Shown in pieces: positions 1-9,618 of a stretch of DNA of 64,000 bases. The translations under genes and the position numbers were made by a program. The notes under the pieces were generated by a model. It did not search any database. It was not told where the DNA came from and worked only from the letters and a program-made list of their open reading frames with translations. The stretch is from Glycomyces tritici (GTDB lineage: Bacteria > Actinomycetota > Actinomycetes > Mycobacteriales > Micromonosporaceae). Each line of letters starts with the position of its first letter. Position 1 is the stretch's first letter. The DNA is taken from the NCBI RefSeq assembly GCF_030403505.1, contig NZ_JAUEMJ010000004.1:124001-188000 (forward strand), in the 5' to 3' direction.

Positions 1-133
1 CCGTCCCGAGAGGGAGTCGGGTCGGCCCCCGTTATCGTCTTTCCGACAATCGGGCGCCGGCGATTCAGGCCACCGGGATCGCCTGCCGCTGCGAGCATGG
101 GGCGGCATTGTCGTCCTACAACGAGGTGGTCAA

Positions 134-508
134 ATGCGACGAGTTCTGGCCAGTGCGGCCGCTGCTCTGGCGATCGGGGCGGTGTGGGCCGCTCCCGCCG
201 CGGCAGAGCCGGTCGGGTCCGAGGTTCCGGTGGCGGTCCAGGCGGCCGACGACACCGAGAGCGTGTACTGCAGCGCGGCGTTCAGCGTCGCGACCGTGGT
301 GCGCGAGTACCCGAGCGCGAGTGCGAAGCAGATCGGGCCGAAGATCCCGGCCGGGACCTGGGTCGACGGGTCCTGGTGCTCGCCGTTCACCGACGGCGGG
401 CAGCACAAGACCTGCGGGTCCTCGTCGAAGGTGTGGGTCGCCGTGGACTGGAACGACACATGGGGCTTCGCGCACGTGGGCTGCATGCAGGCGTACCACG
501 TCGACTGA
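134..508 (+). CDS. Small secreted SH3-like protein
   Basis: This 124-residue protein begins with a clear Sec signal peptide: MRR, then an alanine-rich hydrophobic stretch ending AAPAAA near residue 24. The mature part (about residues 45–124) has four cysteines, suited to disulfides outside the cell, and a pattern (VREYPSASAKQIG, VWVAVDWNDTWGFAHVGC) like bacterial SH3 domains that bind cell-wall material. An AGGTGG ribosome site lies just upstream of the ATG. No enzymatic residues are apparent, and the ligand is unknown. It stands alone, convergent with the next gene. The coding call is firm; the SH3 assignment is a fold-level guess. Confidence 0.75.
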   Translation: MRRVLASAAAALAIGAVWAAPAAAEPVGSEVPVAVQAADDTESVYCSAAFSVATVVREYPSASAKQIGPKIPAGTWVDGSWCSPFTDGGQHKTCGSSSKVWVAVDWNDTWGFAHVGCMQAYHVD

Positions 509-539
509 CCGAGTCGTTGCAGACCGGACCGCGGGTCTC

Positions 540-1058
540 TCAGCCGCGGCCCGGTTTCGCCTTCCCGGCGGCCTTGGCGGCGTAGTAGACGGCCTCGCAG
601 AGGTCGTCGACGTCGTCGTTGTCGCGCCAGTCGTCGAAGTCGGCGACGAACACCATCCTCGCCTCGAGCTGCCGGTCGCCCCTGAGGAGCTTGAGGACCT
701 GCTTCCAGTCCGCCAGGTTCGGGTGGTCGTAGTCCCGGCACGCCCCGGCCGGTTCGAGGAGGCGGATCGCCTGCTGCAGGGTGGCCGCGTCCACCTCGTA
801 CGACTCCGAGCCGCCCTCGTGGCCGAGGATCGTGGCCATGACCGCGGCCGGGAGCGGGTGGTCGCCGGTGTTCTTGTGGCCGAAGACCAGTTCGCCGGAG
901 ACGTCGTAGACCCCGAGTCCGTAGGCGGCCGGGACCTTCCAGCCGGGGAGGTCGGCGGTGAGGCGCTCCCGGGCGGCGGCGATCTTCTCGCGGGTCTCCC
1001 ACCGGTCGCCGAGTTCGGCGAGCAGGGCGGTCACGGTGGCTTTGGCTGATGCGGTCAT
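540..1058 (-). CDS. Hypothetical cytoplasmic protein, 172 aa
   Basis: A soluble protein with no signal peptide or membrane segment. It opens with a helical segment (ALLAELGDRWETREKIAAARERL), has a mixed middle part and ends with a lysine-rich tail. I do not recognise the family. Codon use is that of a real actinobacterial gene, with G/C at third positions, and the overlapping frames on either strand are arginine/alanine-rich shadows. It lies downstream of the oppF terminator and converges with the secreted SH3-like gene, so it is probably transcribed alone. Confidence 0.6.
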   Translation of the reverse strand: MTASAKATVTALLAELGDRWETREKIAAARERLTADLPGWKVPAAYGLGVYDVSGELVFGHKNTGDHPLPAAVMATILGHEGGSESYEVDAATLQQAIRLLEPAGACRDYDHPNLADWKQVLKLLRGDRQLEARMVFVADFDDWRDNDDVDDLCEAVYYAAKAAGKAKPGRG

Positions 1059-1113
1059 GGCGGAAGTCTCGCACTGGAGGGCGCGGGCGCGCGAACCGAT
1101 GAGGGAGAAAGAG

Positions 1114-1150
1114 ACGGGGCCGCCCCACCGGAAAGGTGGAACGGCCCCGT
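1114..1150 (-). terminator. Terminator of the opp operon
   Basis: Stem ACGGGGCCG/CGGCCCCGT encloses a second stem CCACC/GGTGG. It starts 11 bases past the oppF stop codon. There is no clear U-tract, as is common for actinobacterial terminators. Confidence 0.7.
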
Positions 1151-1160
1151 GCAGCGTTCG

Positions 1161-2204
1161 CTAGACGAGCTGCTTCGGCTCCGCGTAGTGGCAGGCCGCG
1201 CGGGTCAGGCCCGCGTGGTCGGACCGCAGGAGCGGCTCGACGTCGATGCACTTGGCCTGCTGCGATTCCCCGAGTTCCTGGAACAGCGGGCAGCGGGTGC
1301 GGAAGCGGCAGCCCGAAGGCGGGTTGGACGGGCTCGGCACGTCGCCTTGGAGGACGATGCGCTCGCGGGTCCGCTCCTTGCGCGGGTCCGGCAGCGGGAT
1401 CGCCGACATGAGGGCCTGCGTGTACGGGTGGGCCGGGCCGGCGAAGAGCTGGTCCGTGGTCCCTTCCTCGACGATCTTGCCGAGGTACATGACCGCGACC
1501 TTGTCGGCGATGTGCCGCACCACCGAGAGGTCGTGCGAGACGAACAGGTACGACAGCCCCAGTTCGTCCTGCAGGTCCTCCAGTAGGTTGATCACGCCGG
1601 CCTGGATCGACACGTCGAGGGCCGACACCGGCTCGTCGAGCATGAGCACCTTCGGCTGGAGCGCGAGCGCACGGGCGATGCCGATGCGCTGGCGCTGGCC
1701 GCCGGAGAACTCGTGCGGGTACCGGTTGCGGTGCTCCGGGTTCAGGCCGACGATCTCGATCAGGCTGTTGACCCGGTCGCGGCCGCCGTTCTTGAACAGG
1801 TTGTGCACGCGCAGCGGCTCGGCGATGATCTCGAAGACCGTCATGCGCGGGTCCAGCGAGGCCATCGGGTCCTGGAACACCAGCTGGAGGTCCCGGCGGA
1901 TCGGCCGCATCTGGTTGCGCGAGAGCTTCGTCAGGTCGCGGCCCTCGTAGAGGATCTCGCCCGACGTCGGCGGGATGAGGTTCATCATCAGCCGCGCGGT
2001 CGTGGACTTGCCGCAGCCGGACTCGCCGACGAGCGCGAGCGTCTCGGTCTGGCCGATCTCCAGGCTCACGCCCGAGACGGCGTGGACCGCCCCGACCTTG
2101 CGCCGGAGGATCCCCTTGGCGCGCACGGGGAACTCCTTGACCAGGTTCCTCCCGGCGATGACGGGGTTCGCCGCGGTCTGCGGAGTGTCGAGCATGGCGT
2201 TCAC
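1161..2204 (-). CDS. oppF: Oligopeptide/dipeptide ABC transporter ATPase (OppF/DppF type)
   Basis: This is the second ATPase of a peptide importer and powers uptake at the inner face of the membrane. Visible are Walker A (GESGCGKST), the signature FSGGQRQRIG, Walker B (VLMLDEP), the D-loop SALD, and the C-terminal oligopeptide/dipeptide extension with paired cysteines (GCRFRTRCPLF). I chose the GTG at 2204: it overlaps the oppD stop as GTGA and has AGGAGG seven bases upstream. An ATG three codons further in (2195) is the alternative. It is the last gene of the oppBCDF run and is followed at once by a terminator. Confidence 0.93.
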   Translation of the reverse strand: MNAMLDTPQTAANPVIAGRNLVKEFPVRAKGILRRKVGAVHAVSGVSLEIGQTETLALVGESGCGKSTTARLMMNLIPPTSGEILYEGRDLTKLSRNQMRPIRRDLQLVFQDPMASLDPRMTVFEIIAEPLRVHNLFKNGGRDRVNSLIEIVGLNPEHRNRYPHEFSGGQRQRIGIARALALQPKVLMLDEPVSALDVSIQAGVINLLEDLQDELGLSYLFVSHDLSVVRHIADKVAVMYLGKIVEEGTTDQLFAGPAHPYTQALMSAIPLPDPRKERTRERIVLQGDVPSPSNPPSGCRFRTRCPLFQELGESQQAKCIDVEPLLRSDHAGLTRAACHYAEPKQLV

Positions 2205-3346
2205 TTCTCCTCCTCCTGAGCGTGCAGGGCGGCGGCCTCGGCCTCGGCGGCTTCGACCTCCGCTTCGACCGACAGGTCGGTGGCCACGGCCGCGAACACG
2301 TCGTCGGGGGCCTTGCCCTCGAGCTGGTCCGAGAAGTGGCAGGCCGAGACGTGCCCGGTGGGGCCGATCGGCATGAGGGCCGGCTCGACCTCCGCGCAGA
2401 TGTCCTGGTGCATGGGGCACCGCGGGCGGAACGGGCAGCCCGGCGGCAGGTTGAGCATCGACGGCGGCGTGCCGTGGACGGGGGTGAGCCGCTGGCTGCG
2501 GTCCTCGTCCATGCGCGGCAGCGATCCGATCAGGCCCAGCGTGTAGGGCATGCGCGGCTCGTAGAAGATCTCGTCGACGGAGCCCTGCTCGACCGGTTTG
2601 CCCGCGTACATGACGAGGACGTCGTCGGTGTGCCCGGCGATGACCCCGAGGTCGTGCGTGATGAGGATCAGCGCGGCGTTGACCTCTTCGCGGGCCTTCT
2701 CCAGGGCCTCGAGGACCTGGGCTTGGACCGTGACGTCGAGGGCCGTGGTGGGTTCGTCGGCGATGATGACGTCCGGGTTGTTCGCCATGGCGATGGCGAT
2801 GACCACGCGCTGGCGCATGCCGCCGGAGAGCTCGTGCGGGTAGGCGTCGACACGCTGCTGCGGGTTCGGGATGCCGACCGAGTCGAGCAGGTCGATGCAG
2901 CGCTTGCGGGCCTCGGCCTTGTTGACGTCCGGGTAGTGGACGCGGATGGCCTCGGACAGCTGGAAGCCGACCGTGTAGACCGGGTTGAGGCTGGTCAGCG
3001 GGTCCTGGAAGATCATGGAGATCTTCTTGCCGCGGATGCGGGAGAGTTCGGCGTCGCCGAGGCCGAGGAGCTCGTCGCCCTCGAGCCGGGCGGAGCCGGT
3101 GATCTGGGCGGTCTTGGGCAGGAGGCCCATGATCGCCATGGAGGTCACCGACTTGCCGGAGCCGGACTCGCCGACGATGCCGAGGCTCTGGCCGCGGCGC
3201 AGCTCGTAGGTCACGCCGCGCACGGCGTGGACGAGGCCGTCGTCGGTCGGGAACGACACGTTGAGGTCGTTCACCTCCAGGACCATGTCGCCCTTGGTGC
3301 CGGTGGAGCGCTTGGCGCCGTTGGTGCTCACTGAGATGTTCGACAT
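2201..3346 (-). CDS. oppD: Oligopeptide/dipeptide ABC transporter ATPase (OppD/DppD type)
   Basis: First ATPase of the peptide importer, 381 residues. Walker A GESGSGKS, signature LSGGMRQRV, Walker B VIIADEP and the TTALDVTVQ D-loop are all intact. The C-terminal oligo_HPY-type region has the CPFRPRCPMHQDIC cysteine cluster usual for this subfamily. The N-terminus carries about 18 extra polar residues. The tail, rich in Glu and Ala (residues 355–381), is longer than usual and its coding sequence supplies the AGGAGG used by oppF. Two bases separate it from oppC. Confidence 0.93.
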   Translation of the reverse strand: MSNISVSTNGAKRSTGTKGDMVLEVNDLNVSFPTDDGLVHAVRGVTYELRRGQSLGIVGESGSGKSVTSMAIMGLLPKTAQITGSARLEGDELLGLGDAELSRIRGKKISMIFQDPLTSLNPVYTVGFQLSEAIRVHYPDVNKAEARKRCIDLLDSVGIPNPQQRVDAYPHELSGGMRQRVVIAIAMANNPDVIIADEPTTALDVTVQAQVLEALEKAREEVNAALILITHDLGVIAGHTDDVLVMYAGKPVEQGSVDEIFYEPRMPYTLGLIGSLPRMDEDRSQRLTPVHGTPPSMLNLPPGCPFRPRCPMHQDICAEVEPALMPIGPTGHVSACHFSDQLEGKAPDDVFAAVATDLSVEAEVEAAEAEAAALHAQEEEK

Positions 3347-3348
3347 CG

Positions 3349-4260
3349 CTATCGCCTCACCATCGTCTGCCGCGGGTCCATGGCGTCGCGCAGGCCGTCA
3401 CCGATGAAGTTGATGGTGAGCGCGATGAGAATGATCATGAGACCCGGGATGTAGAACAGGTACCAGTGCTCGTTGAACGCCGACGCGCCCGCCGCCTCGA
3501 TGAGGAGGCCCAGCGACGTGTCGGGGCTCTGGATGCCCAGACCGAGGAAGGACAGGGTCGTCTCCGACAGGATGGCGAAGGCGATCTGCAGCGTCACCGA
3601 GACGATGATGACGCTCATCGTGTTCGGGATCAGGTGCTTCACGATGATGTGCCAGTCCGAGCCCCCCGCCGAGCGGGCGGCTTCGATGAACTCCTTCTCC
3701 CTCAGGGATAGCACTTCGGCGCGCACGGCGCGGGCGATCGAGGTCCAGCCGAAGATCGCGAGGATGAACGCCATGTGGTACCAGCGGACGCTGGAGTCGA
3801 TGGCGCCCGCGATCGCACCGGTGATGACCAGGAAGGGGATCACGAACATGATGTCGAGGAAGCGCATCATGATCGAGTCGACCCAGCCGCGGTAGAAGCC
3901 GGCGACGGCGCCGTAGAGCGCGCCGAGGACGGTGGAGCCGATGGCCACGACGAGCGAGACGTTGAGCGACTGCTTCGTCGCCTGCATCATCGCGCCGAGC
4001 ATGTCGCGCCCGGCCTTGTCGGTGCCGAACGGGTGGTCCAGGCTCGGGGCGGCCCACGAGGGGATCTCCGAGTGGATCTTGTAGTCCCACTTCCACAGGA
4101 AGGGGCCCAGGTAGGCGAACAGCACGATCAGCAGGAAGATGACGAGGCTGACGACGGCGGCGCGGTGCCGGAAGAAGCGGCGGCCCACCATCTCCCACTG
4201 GCCGCGTTCCTTGCTGGTGAGGGCCTCCGCGTCAAGGCGGGGCGATGCGGTGTTACTCAT
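3349..4260 (-). CDS. oppC: Peptide ABC transporter permease (OppC type)
   Basis: Integral membrane half of the peptide channel, 303 residues. A cytoplasmic N-terminal arm and first membrane helix (about 33–55) are followed by the binding-protein-dependent permease domain with five further helices. The EAA loop that contacts the ATPase reads EFIEAARSAGGSD near residues 190–202. The start ATG overlaps the end of oppB by eight bases, so the two permeases are translationally coupled, as expected for a heterodimer. Confidence 0.93.
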   Translation of the reverse strand: MSNTASPRLDAEALTSKERGQWEMVGRRFFRHRAAVVSLVIFLLIVLFAYLGPFLWKWDYKIHSEIPSWAAPSLDHPFGTDKAGRDMLGAMMQATKQSLNVSLVVAIGSTVLGALYGAVAGFYRGWVDSIMMRFLDIMFVIPFLVITGAIAGAIDSSVRWYHMAFILAIFGWTSIARAVRAEVLSLREKEFIEAARSAGGSDWHIIVKHLIPNTMSVIIVSVTLQIAFAILSETTLSFLGLGIQSPDTSLGLLIEAAGASAFNEHWYLFYIPGLMIILIALTINFIGDGLRDAMDPRQTMVRR

Positions 4261-5278
4261 AGCGGATCCTCGGGTCGAGCACGCCGTACAGGATGTCGGA
4301 GATCAGGACGCCGATGAGGACGACCAGACCTGAGATGAGCACGTAGGCCATGACGACGAACGTGTCGCCGGCGCGGATGGCGTCCAGGGAGTAGACGCCC
4401 AGGCCGCGCCAGCCGAAGATGCTCTCGGTGACCATGGCGCCGCCCATCGCGCCGGAGAGGGCGAGGGGCGCGAAGGTCGCGACCGGGATGAGCGCGGTCC
4501 GCAGGGCGTGCCGGCGCATGACGGTGCGGTTGCGAACGCCTTTGGCGCGGGCGAGCCGCACGTAGTCGGAGTTCATGACCTCGAGCATGGAGGCGCGCTG
4601 GTACCGCGAGATCGCGGCGTAGCCGCCGAGCATGAGCACCAGGGTCGGCACGATGAGGTAGGGCAGGGAGTCGGCGAAGACCTCCCAGCCGTTGCCTCGG
4701 AAGCCGGTGGAGCCGGAGCCGTAGGTCTGGAAGACCGTGGAGCCGAGGATCTTGTTCAGCTGCACCGCGCCTTCCTTGAACAGCGAGCCGAGCCAGAACA
4801 CCGGCATGGCCAGGAACAGGAAGCCCAGGAAGGTCAGCGTGTAGTCAGTGCGAGAATACTGCTTGACCGCGCTGACGACACCGGAGAGAATGGCGAGGCC
4901 GATGGACGCGAGGGTCGCGAACAGGACCAGCCGGAGGGTGATCCAGAAGCGGGTGGAGATCTCGTAGCCGATGTCCATGGCGGAGCCCTCGATGGAGGGG
5001 CCCCATTCGCCCTTGAGGAGGCCGATGTCGCCGTTGGTGTCACCGATGCCGGTGAGCCAGATCCAGTAGCGCTCGGGGATGGACCGGTCGTAGTACAGCG
5101 ACTCCTCGAGGGCGTCGACGGTCGACTGGGGCACCGGTTCGCCGGTGGACTGCTGGATCTCGAAGACCATGTCCTGGACGGGGTCGTTCACCGCGTCGAC
5201 CAGGACAAAGCACAAGATAGTGGCTCCCAGCAGCACCGGGATCATCAGTAGGATGCGCCGGATTATGAATACAACCAT
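4253..5278 (-). CDS. oppB: Peptide ABC transporter permease (OppB type)
   Basis: Partner permease of 341 residues. A typical OppB first helix sits at the N-terminus (residues 5–28), then a large periplasmic-side loop carries an insertion around residues 50–90 (IGDTNGDIGLLKGEWGPS). The transmembrane domain contains the EAA motif RLARAKGVRNRT. It begins the permease/ATPase block. The 190-base gap to the preceding binding-protein gene holds two hairpins, which could lower transporter expression relative to the binding protein. Confidence 0.93.
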   Translation of the reverse strand: MVVFIIRRILLMIPVLLGATILCFVLVDAVNDPVQDMVFEIQQSTGEPVPQSTVDALEESLYYDRSIPERYWIWLTGIGDTNGDIGLLKGEWGPSIEGSAMDIGYEISTRFWITLRLVLFATLASIGLAILSGVVSAVKQYSRTDYTLTFLGFLFLAMPVFWLGSLFKEGAVQLNKILGSTVFQTYGSGSTGFRGNGWEVFADSLPYLIVPTLVLMLGGYAAISRYQRASMLEVMNSDYVRLARAKGVRNRTVMRRHALRTALIPVATFAPLALSGAMGGAMVTESIFGWRGLGVYSLDAIRAGDTFVVMAYVLISGLVVLIGVLISDILYGVLDPRIRYE

Positions 5279-5332
5279 AATGCCTCGTTAACGGTTTCTC
5301 TGGTGTGGACCGGTTCGCCTGCCGACCGGCCC

Positions 5333-5400
5333 GGCCGCGCAGCGACGCGGCCTCTCCTACGGCTCACTGACTCCCCATTCTGCGGCCGGGTCCGTGAGCC
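5333..5400 (-). promoter_or_regulatory. Hairpins between the binding-protein gene and oppB
   Basis: Two inverted repeats lie in the 190-base gap: GGCCGCG/CGCGGCC (5333–5352) and GGCTCAC/GTGAGCC (5361–5400). They would form in mRNA reading from the binding-protein gene into oppB. They may act as a partial terminator or a 3' stabiliser, giving more binding protein than permease. The role is inferred. Confidence 0.4.
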
Positions 5401-5468
5401 CCTGGCACTGTTCCAAACTTCTTCCGGTTCGCGGTGCGCCTGCGGCTCCGCTCGGGTTCTGCTCGAGG

Positions 5469-7202
5469 TCACTCAGCGGCCACGCCCCACTCTGCAATGT
5501 TGTACGCGGCTCGCTGCTGCGACGCCCAATTGTCGCGGACGTTGACCAACCTATCGGAGACCATGACCGCGACCGGTGTGTCCACGATAGGGAGCGAGTA
5601 GGCGTCCTGGACGACCTGCTGGACGGCGGCGTTGGCGCGCACGGCGGCCTCGTCGATGTCGAGGGTGCCGTTGATCTCGGCGATGAGCTCGTCGAGGTCG
5701 GGGTCGGAGAGCGCGCCGAAGTTGGATCCGGAGCCGGTCTCCCAGTACTGGGAGGCGGCGGCGACGAACACGGGCTCGGAGCTCCAGCCGAAGTCGATCA
5801 TGTCGAACTCGCCCTCGCCGAGGACGGTGCCGAGGTCGGCGTCGGGGATGGAGCGCAGCTCGACCTGGATGCCGAGGTCGGCGAGGTTCGCCTGGACGAG
5901 CTCGCCGGTGATGCGGCGGTTCTCCTTGGACTCGGAGTAGCGGAAGTCGAGCTCGACGGCCTTGCCGTCGGGGTCCTTCAGCACGCCGCCGTCGAGTTCG
6001 TAGCCGGCCTCTTCGAGGAGGTCGTAGGCGAGTTCGATGTCGCCGGTGCCCTGGCCGGTGGCCGAGAGGTAGTCCGTGTAGTAGTCCGAGCCGTTGCGGA
6101 AGAGGTGGTTGCCCTTGCGCTCGATGTCGGACTGCACGTACGCGTAGGTGCGCGAGATGATGTTCTCGATGTCTATGGCGGTGAAGATCGCCTGGCGCAG
6201 CACGGGGTCGGCGAGGAACTCGTTCTTCGTGTTCAGGTCGATGTGCTCGAAGGAGGGCCCGCCCGCGACCGCGTACTCGAGGCCGTCGGCGCCTTGGAGC
6301 TGGGTGATGGTCTCGGCGGTGACCGAGAACGGGGAGGCGCCGTCGATCTCGCCGTTGCGCAGGGCGGTGACGATGTTCTCGAGGCCGTCGATGACGCGGA
6401 AGGTGACCTTGTCGAGGGTCACCTCGGTCTCACCGGCCCAGTCGTCGTTGGGCACGTAGATGACGTGCTCGCCGACCTTGGCGTCGTCGATCGTGAAGGG
6501 GCCGGTGGTCCACGTGGGGATGGTCTCCGAGAAGTAGTCCTCGGCGGCCTTCATGTCCGCGGGGTCGTTCTGCCAGTCGAAGCCCTGCGCCTCGGCCACG
6601 TGGGCGGGCGAGGAGAGGATCTCCTCGTACTGCCACTCGGCTGAGTGGTAGGAGTCCTTGTAGGTCACGGTGACGTGGGCGCCGTCGCCGGTGATGGACT
6701 CGACCTGGGAGCCGCGGGTGGTGTTGGCGGGGTCGCAGCCGTCGCAGAGCGACTCGTCCCCGGAGGTGGCGTACCAGTGGTAGATGAAGTCGTCGACGGT
6801 GATGTCGGTGCCGTCGCCCCAGTTCGCGCCGTCCTTGAGGGTGTACTCGACGGTGACCGGGTCCTCTTTGACGAGTTCGGGGGCGGAGCCGAGGATGCCT
6901 TCGTTGAAGACGTACTCGCCGCTGGGGTCGAACTGGCCGGTGTAGGGCCACATGCCGACGAGCGCGGCGCTGACGTACGCGTTGTTGCCTTCGGAGGTGT
7001 TCTGGTTCCAGGTGCCCCACGAGCCGTCGAGGGCCCAGGTGATCTCGCCGCCGTCGGCCCGCTCGCCGGAGTTGCAGCCGGCGGGGTCGGTGAGGCAGGC
7101 ATCGAGGCTGGAGGTGGCGGACTCGCCGTCCTGTCCGCAACCCGTCAGCACCAGGGCGGTGCAGGCGAGGGCGGCGACGGCCGCCGTGTGGTGTCGCTTC
7201 AT
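5469..7202 (-). CDS. Peptide-binding lipoprotein, SBP family 5 (first of four)
   Basis: Extracytoplasmic solute receptor of 577 residues. It has a Sec-type lipoprotein signal: MKRHHT, a hydrophobic core, and lipobox LTGC with the lipidated cysteine at residue 22. The family-5 fold features are present: TWALDGSWGTWNQNT near the mature start, a WGDGTDITVDDFIYHW segment, and the C-terminal lobe. It directly precedes oppBCDF and is the most likely dedicated receptor of that importer. It is the most divergent of the four tandem paralogues. It has extra cysteines (CLTDPAGC, CDGC) that could form disulfides. Confidence 0.9.
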   Translation of the reverse strand: MKRHHTAAVAALACTALVLTGCGQDGESATSSLDACLTDPAGCNSGERADGGEITWALDGSWGTWNQNTSEGNNAYVSAALVGMWPYTGQFDPSGEYVFNEGILGSAPELVKEDPVTVEYTLKDGANWGDGTDITVDDFIYHWYATSGDESLCDGCDPANTTRGSQVESITGDGAHVTVTYKDSYHSAEWQYEEILSSPAHVAEAQGFDWQNDPADMKAAEDYFSETIPTWTTGPFTIDDAKVGEHVIYVPNDDWAGETEVTLDKVTFRVIDGLENIVTALRNGEIDGASPFSVTAETITQLQGADGLEYAVAGGPSFEHIDLNTKNEFLADPVLRQAIFTAIDIENIISRTYAYVQSDIERKGNHLFRNGSDYYTDYLSATGQGTGDIELAYDLLEEAGYELDGGVLKDPDGKAVELDFRYSESKENRRITGELVQANLADLGIQVELRSIPDADLGTVLGEGEFDMIDFGWSSEPVFVAAASQYWETGSGSNFGALSDPDLDELIAEINGTLDIDEAAVRANAAVQQVVQDAYSLPIVDTPVAVMVSDRLVNVRDNWASQQRAAYNIAEWGVAAE

Positions 7203-7637
7203 GGTTCCTCTCGAAGGTTTGCGCCACCGACCGGCGGGAGCACCGAGGTGGGTTCGGGGCTCCGGGCCGTGCCGCCGGGCTCCTGTTCGGATCGGCGGCG
7301 GTCAGTGACGCGAGGTACAGCCTTCCACGGGAATCCCGGGTTTCGGACAACCGAACACGAGATGAGCTTCGTTCGTTATGTTCCCGTGACGTTCATTCCC
7401 TGAATGGCGGCGATAAGTGAAAATTCACCGTCTGCCAGCGAGAACTCTCGTCTGGCGGTCACCGCCGCAGGGCGTCCGCGCGCGCCGGTCCGGTCGCGGA
7501 GACGAGGGCCGCGGTCGGTCCGGGTCGGCCGCGACGGTGCGGCCGAGGCGAAGAGAGGTAGGGCGAGGGATGGCGGAGGAGTGGCGAACGTTCACCTCGC
7601 GGCGACGCCGCCGAAACCTCGGCTCTCGAAACGTTGA

Positions 7638-7667
7638 AGCGGCGGGGCCCAGGGAGGCCCCGCCGCT
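7638..7667 (-). terminator. Terminator after second binding-protein gene
   Basis: A perfect 12-base stem AGCGGCGGGGCC/GGCCCCGCCGCT with a six-base loop lies 15 bases beyond the stop codon of the binding-protein gene to its right. No U-run is seen. The remaining sequence between 7203 and 7637 holds the upstream region of the first binding-protein gene; I see no gene in it. Confidence 0.7.
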
Positions 7668-7682
7668 CAGCTCACTGAGCTC

Positions 7683-9383
7683 TTAGACGGTCTTCCACTC
7701 GGCGCAGTTGAAGATCGGGCCGCCCTGGCTGTTGCCGTTGCCCTTGACGCCCTCGATGAGGTTCTTGTTCCACAGGATGCCCTGCGGCTCGTCGAACAGC
7801 GGGAGGGTCAGGGCGAGCGGCACGGCGATCGCCTCGACCTCGTTGGCGAGGGCCGCGGCCTCGGCCTGGTCCGACGTGGTCTTGAGCGCGTCGATCGCCG
7901 TGTCGAGCTCGGGGAAGGAGTAGTTCCCGTAGTTGACGCCGGTCTTGAAGTACTGGTTGGGGGCCGCCACGAACGTGGGGCTGCCCGACCAGCCGAAGAT
8001 GACCAGGTCGAAGTCGCTCTCGGTGAGCACGGTGCCGAGCTCGCCGTCGGGGATCGCCTTGAGGTCGACGGTGAGGCCAATGAGCGCCAGCTGGGACTGG
8101 GCCAGTTCGGCGATCGTGGTGCGGGTGGCGTCGCCCTCGCCGAAGCGGAAGACGAGGTTGGGGACCGCGGTGCCGTCCTTGGTCAGCTTCTCGCCCTCGG
8201 CCGCGCCGGTGTAGCCGGCCTCGGTGAGGATCTGGGCGGCCTTGACGGGGTCGCCCGAGCCCTGGCCGGTCGGGGTGATGAGGTCCTGGAAGAACTCGCT
8301 CTTCTGCCCGAAGAAGTGGTTGAGGCGCTGAGAGACCTTGGTCGACGGGTAAACGCGGCCGATGGCGTCGGCGACGTTGATGGCGGTGAAGATCGCCTGG
8401 CGCAGGGCCACGTCCTTGAGCGGTTCGGAGTTCAGGTTGGTGTCGATGTGGAGCCAGACGCCGCCCTCGTAGATCTCCTGGCCGAGGGCCTCGTCCTCGG
8501 CGGCCTTGTCGAACTCCTCCTGGGAGAACTCGCTGGGCCACGCGCCGGCGATGGTGCTCTGGCGCAGCTCGGTGACGACCGCCTCGGTGCCCTCGACGAC
8601 CTTCATGGTGAGCTTCTTGACGGTGGGCTTGACCGAGCCGTTCCACTTGTCGTTGAGCTCGTATGTGATGTACTCGCCCATCTTGAAGTCGACGGGCTTG
8701 TAGGGGCCGGTCACGACGTCGGAAAGGTTCTGCTCGAACCAGGCGATGGCGTCGCCCATGACGGCCGGGTCGGTCTGCCAGTCGGCGAAGCCCTCGGCCT
8801 CGGCGACGTGCGAGGGCAGGTAGACGGTGGGGCTGAACTGCCACTCGGGGTCGAGGTAGCCGTCGATGAAGGTCACCACGATCTTGCCCTCTTCAGGGGA
8901 CTCGATGGAGGCGATGTTGGGGCCGTAGCTGGTCGAGGCCGGGAGCGCCTTGGTCTGGTCGGCGTGCTCCTCGAGACCGGAGATGCTGTACCACTGGAAG
9001 ATGAAGTCCTCGACGCGGACGGGCTTGCCGTCCGACCACTGGGCGTTCTCCTGCAGCGTGTACTGGACCTGGAGCGGGGCCTCGGAGATGATCTCCGAGG
9101 AGGCGAAGACGGCGTCGTTGAGGTGGAACTCGCCGTTCTCGTCCCAGTCGCCGGTGGTGTTGCCGTCGAGTCCGTAGCGCATGGGGTACATGGCCTGGTG
9201 GCCGTACGAGTTGTTGCCGGACTGAGTGTTCTCGTTCCAGGACTCCCACGCCGAGGGGATCGCCCAGGTGAGCTCGGTGGCACCGGAGCCGCCGTTGCCT
9301 TCGTTGCCGCCGCAGGCGGCCAGGGTGAAGGCGGCCGTACCGCCGATGGTCAGGCCGCCGAGAGCTCTACGGGTCAGAGCCAT
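7683..9383 (-). CDS. Peptide-binding lipoprotein, SBP family 5 (second of four, Tat-like signal)
   Basis: Solute-binding lipoprotein of 566 residues. The start chosen is the ATG at 9383, which gives the signal MALTRRALGGLTIGG, a twin-arginine pair followed by lipobox LAAC with cysteine 24. This suggests folding before export through Tat, unlike the first and fourth paralogues, which have ordinary Sec signals. Family-5 segments are clear (WAIPSAWESWNENT, AQWSDGKPVRVEDFIFQW, ELRQSTIAGAWPSEFS). The mature protein has no further cysteine until the C-terminal region (FNCAEWK). A GGAGGA ribosome site precedes the ATG. It has its own terminator, so it can be expressed separately. Confidence 0.9.
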   Translation of the reverse strand: MALTRRALGGLTIGGTAAFTLAACGGNEGNGGSGATELTWAIPSAWESWNENTQSGNNSYGHQAMYPMRYGLDGNTTGDWDENGEFHLNDAVFASSEIISEAPLQVQYTLQENAQWSDGKPVRVEDFIFQWYSISGLEEHADQTKALPASTSYGPNIASIESPEEGKIVVTFIDGYLDPEWQFSPTVYLPSHVAEAEGFADWQTDPAVMGDAIAWFEQNLSDVVTGPYKPVDFKMGEYITYELNDKWNGSVKPTVKKLTMKVVEGTEAVVTELRQSTIAGAWPSEFSQEEFDKAAEDEALGQEIYEGGVWLHIDTNLNSEPLKDVALRQAIFTAINVADAIGRVYPSTKVSQRLNHFFGQKSEFFQDLITPTGQGSGDPVKAAQILTEAGYTGAAEGEKLTKDGTAVPNLVFRFGEGDATRTTIAELAQSQLALIGLTVDLKAIPDGELGTVLTESDFDLVIFGWSGSPTFVAAPNQYFKTGVNYGNYSFPELDTAIDALKTTSDQAEAAALANEVEAIAVPLALTLPLFDEPQGILWNKNLIEGVKGNGNSQGGPIFNCAEWKTV

Positions 9384-9618
9384 GAGTGTTCTCCTCCAGG
9401 TATCGATGCCGAGGGGCCTTCGCGAAGGCGCCGATGCCTCGCGTCCGGATACCCGAGCCCCGAGGGATCGGGTTGGGGAAGGCGTCAGTGGCGCCCTCGG
9501 CGGTGTTGTGACAAACACTTGCACAGACGTGAGGGGATTGACATGGTCGCGGCCTCAACTGGAGTTTATTCGTGATGTATTCGTGACTTTGCGCCGCGAA
9601 GCCGGTGCCACACATGGA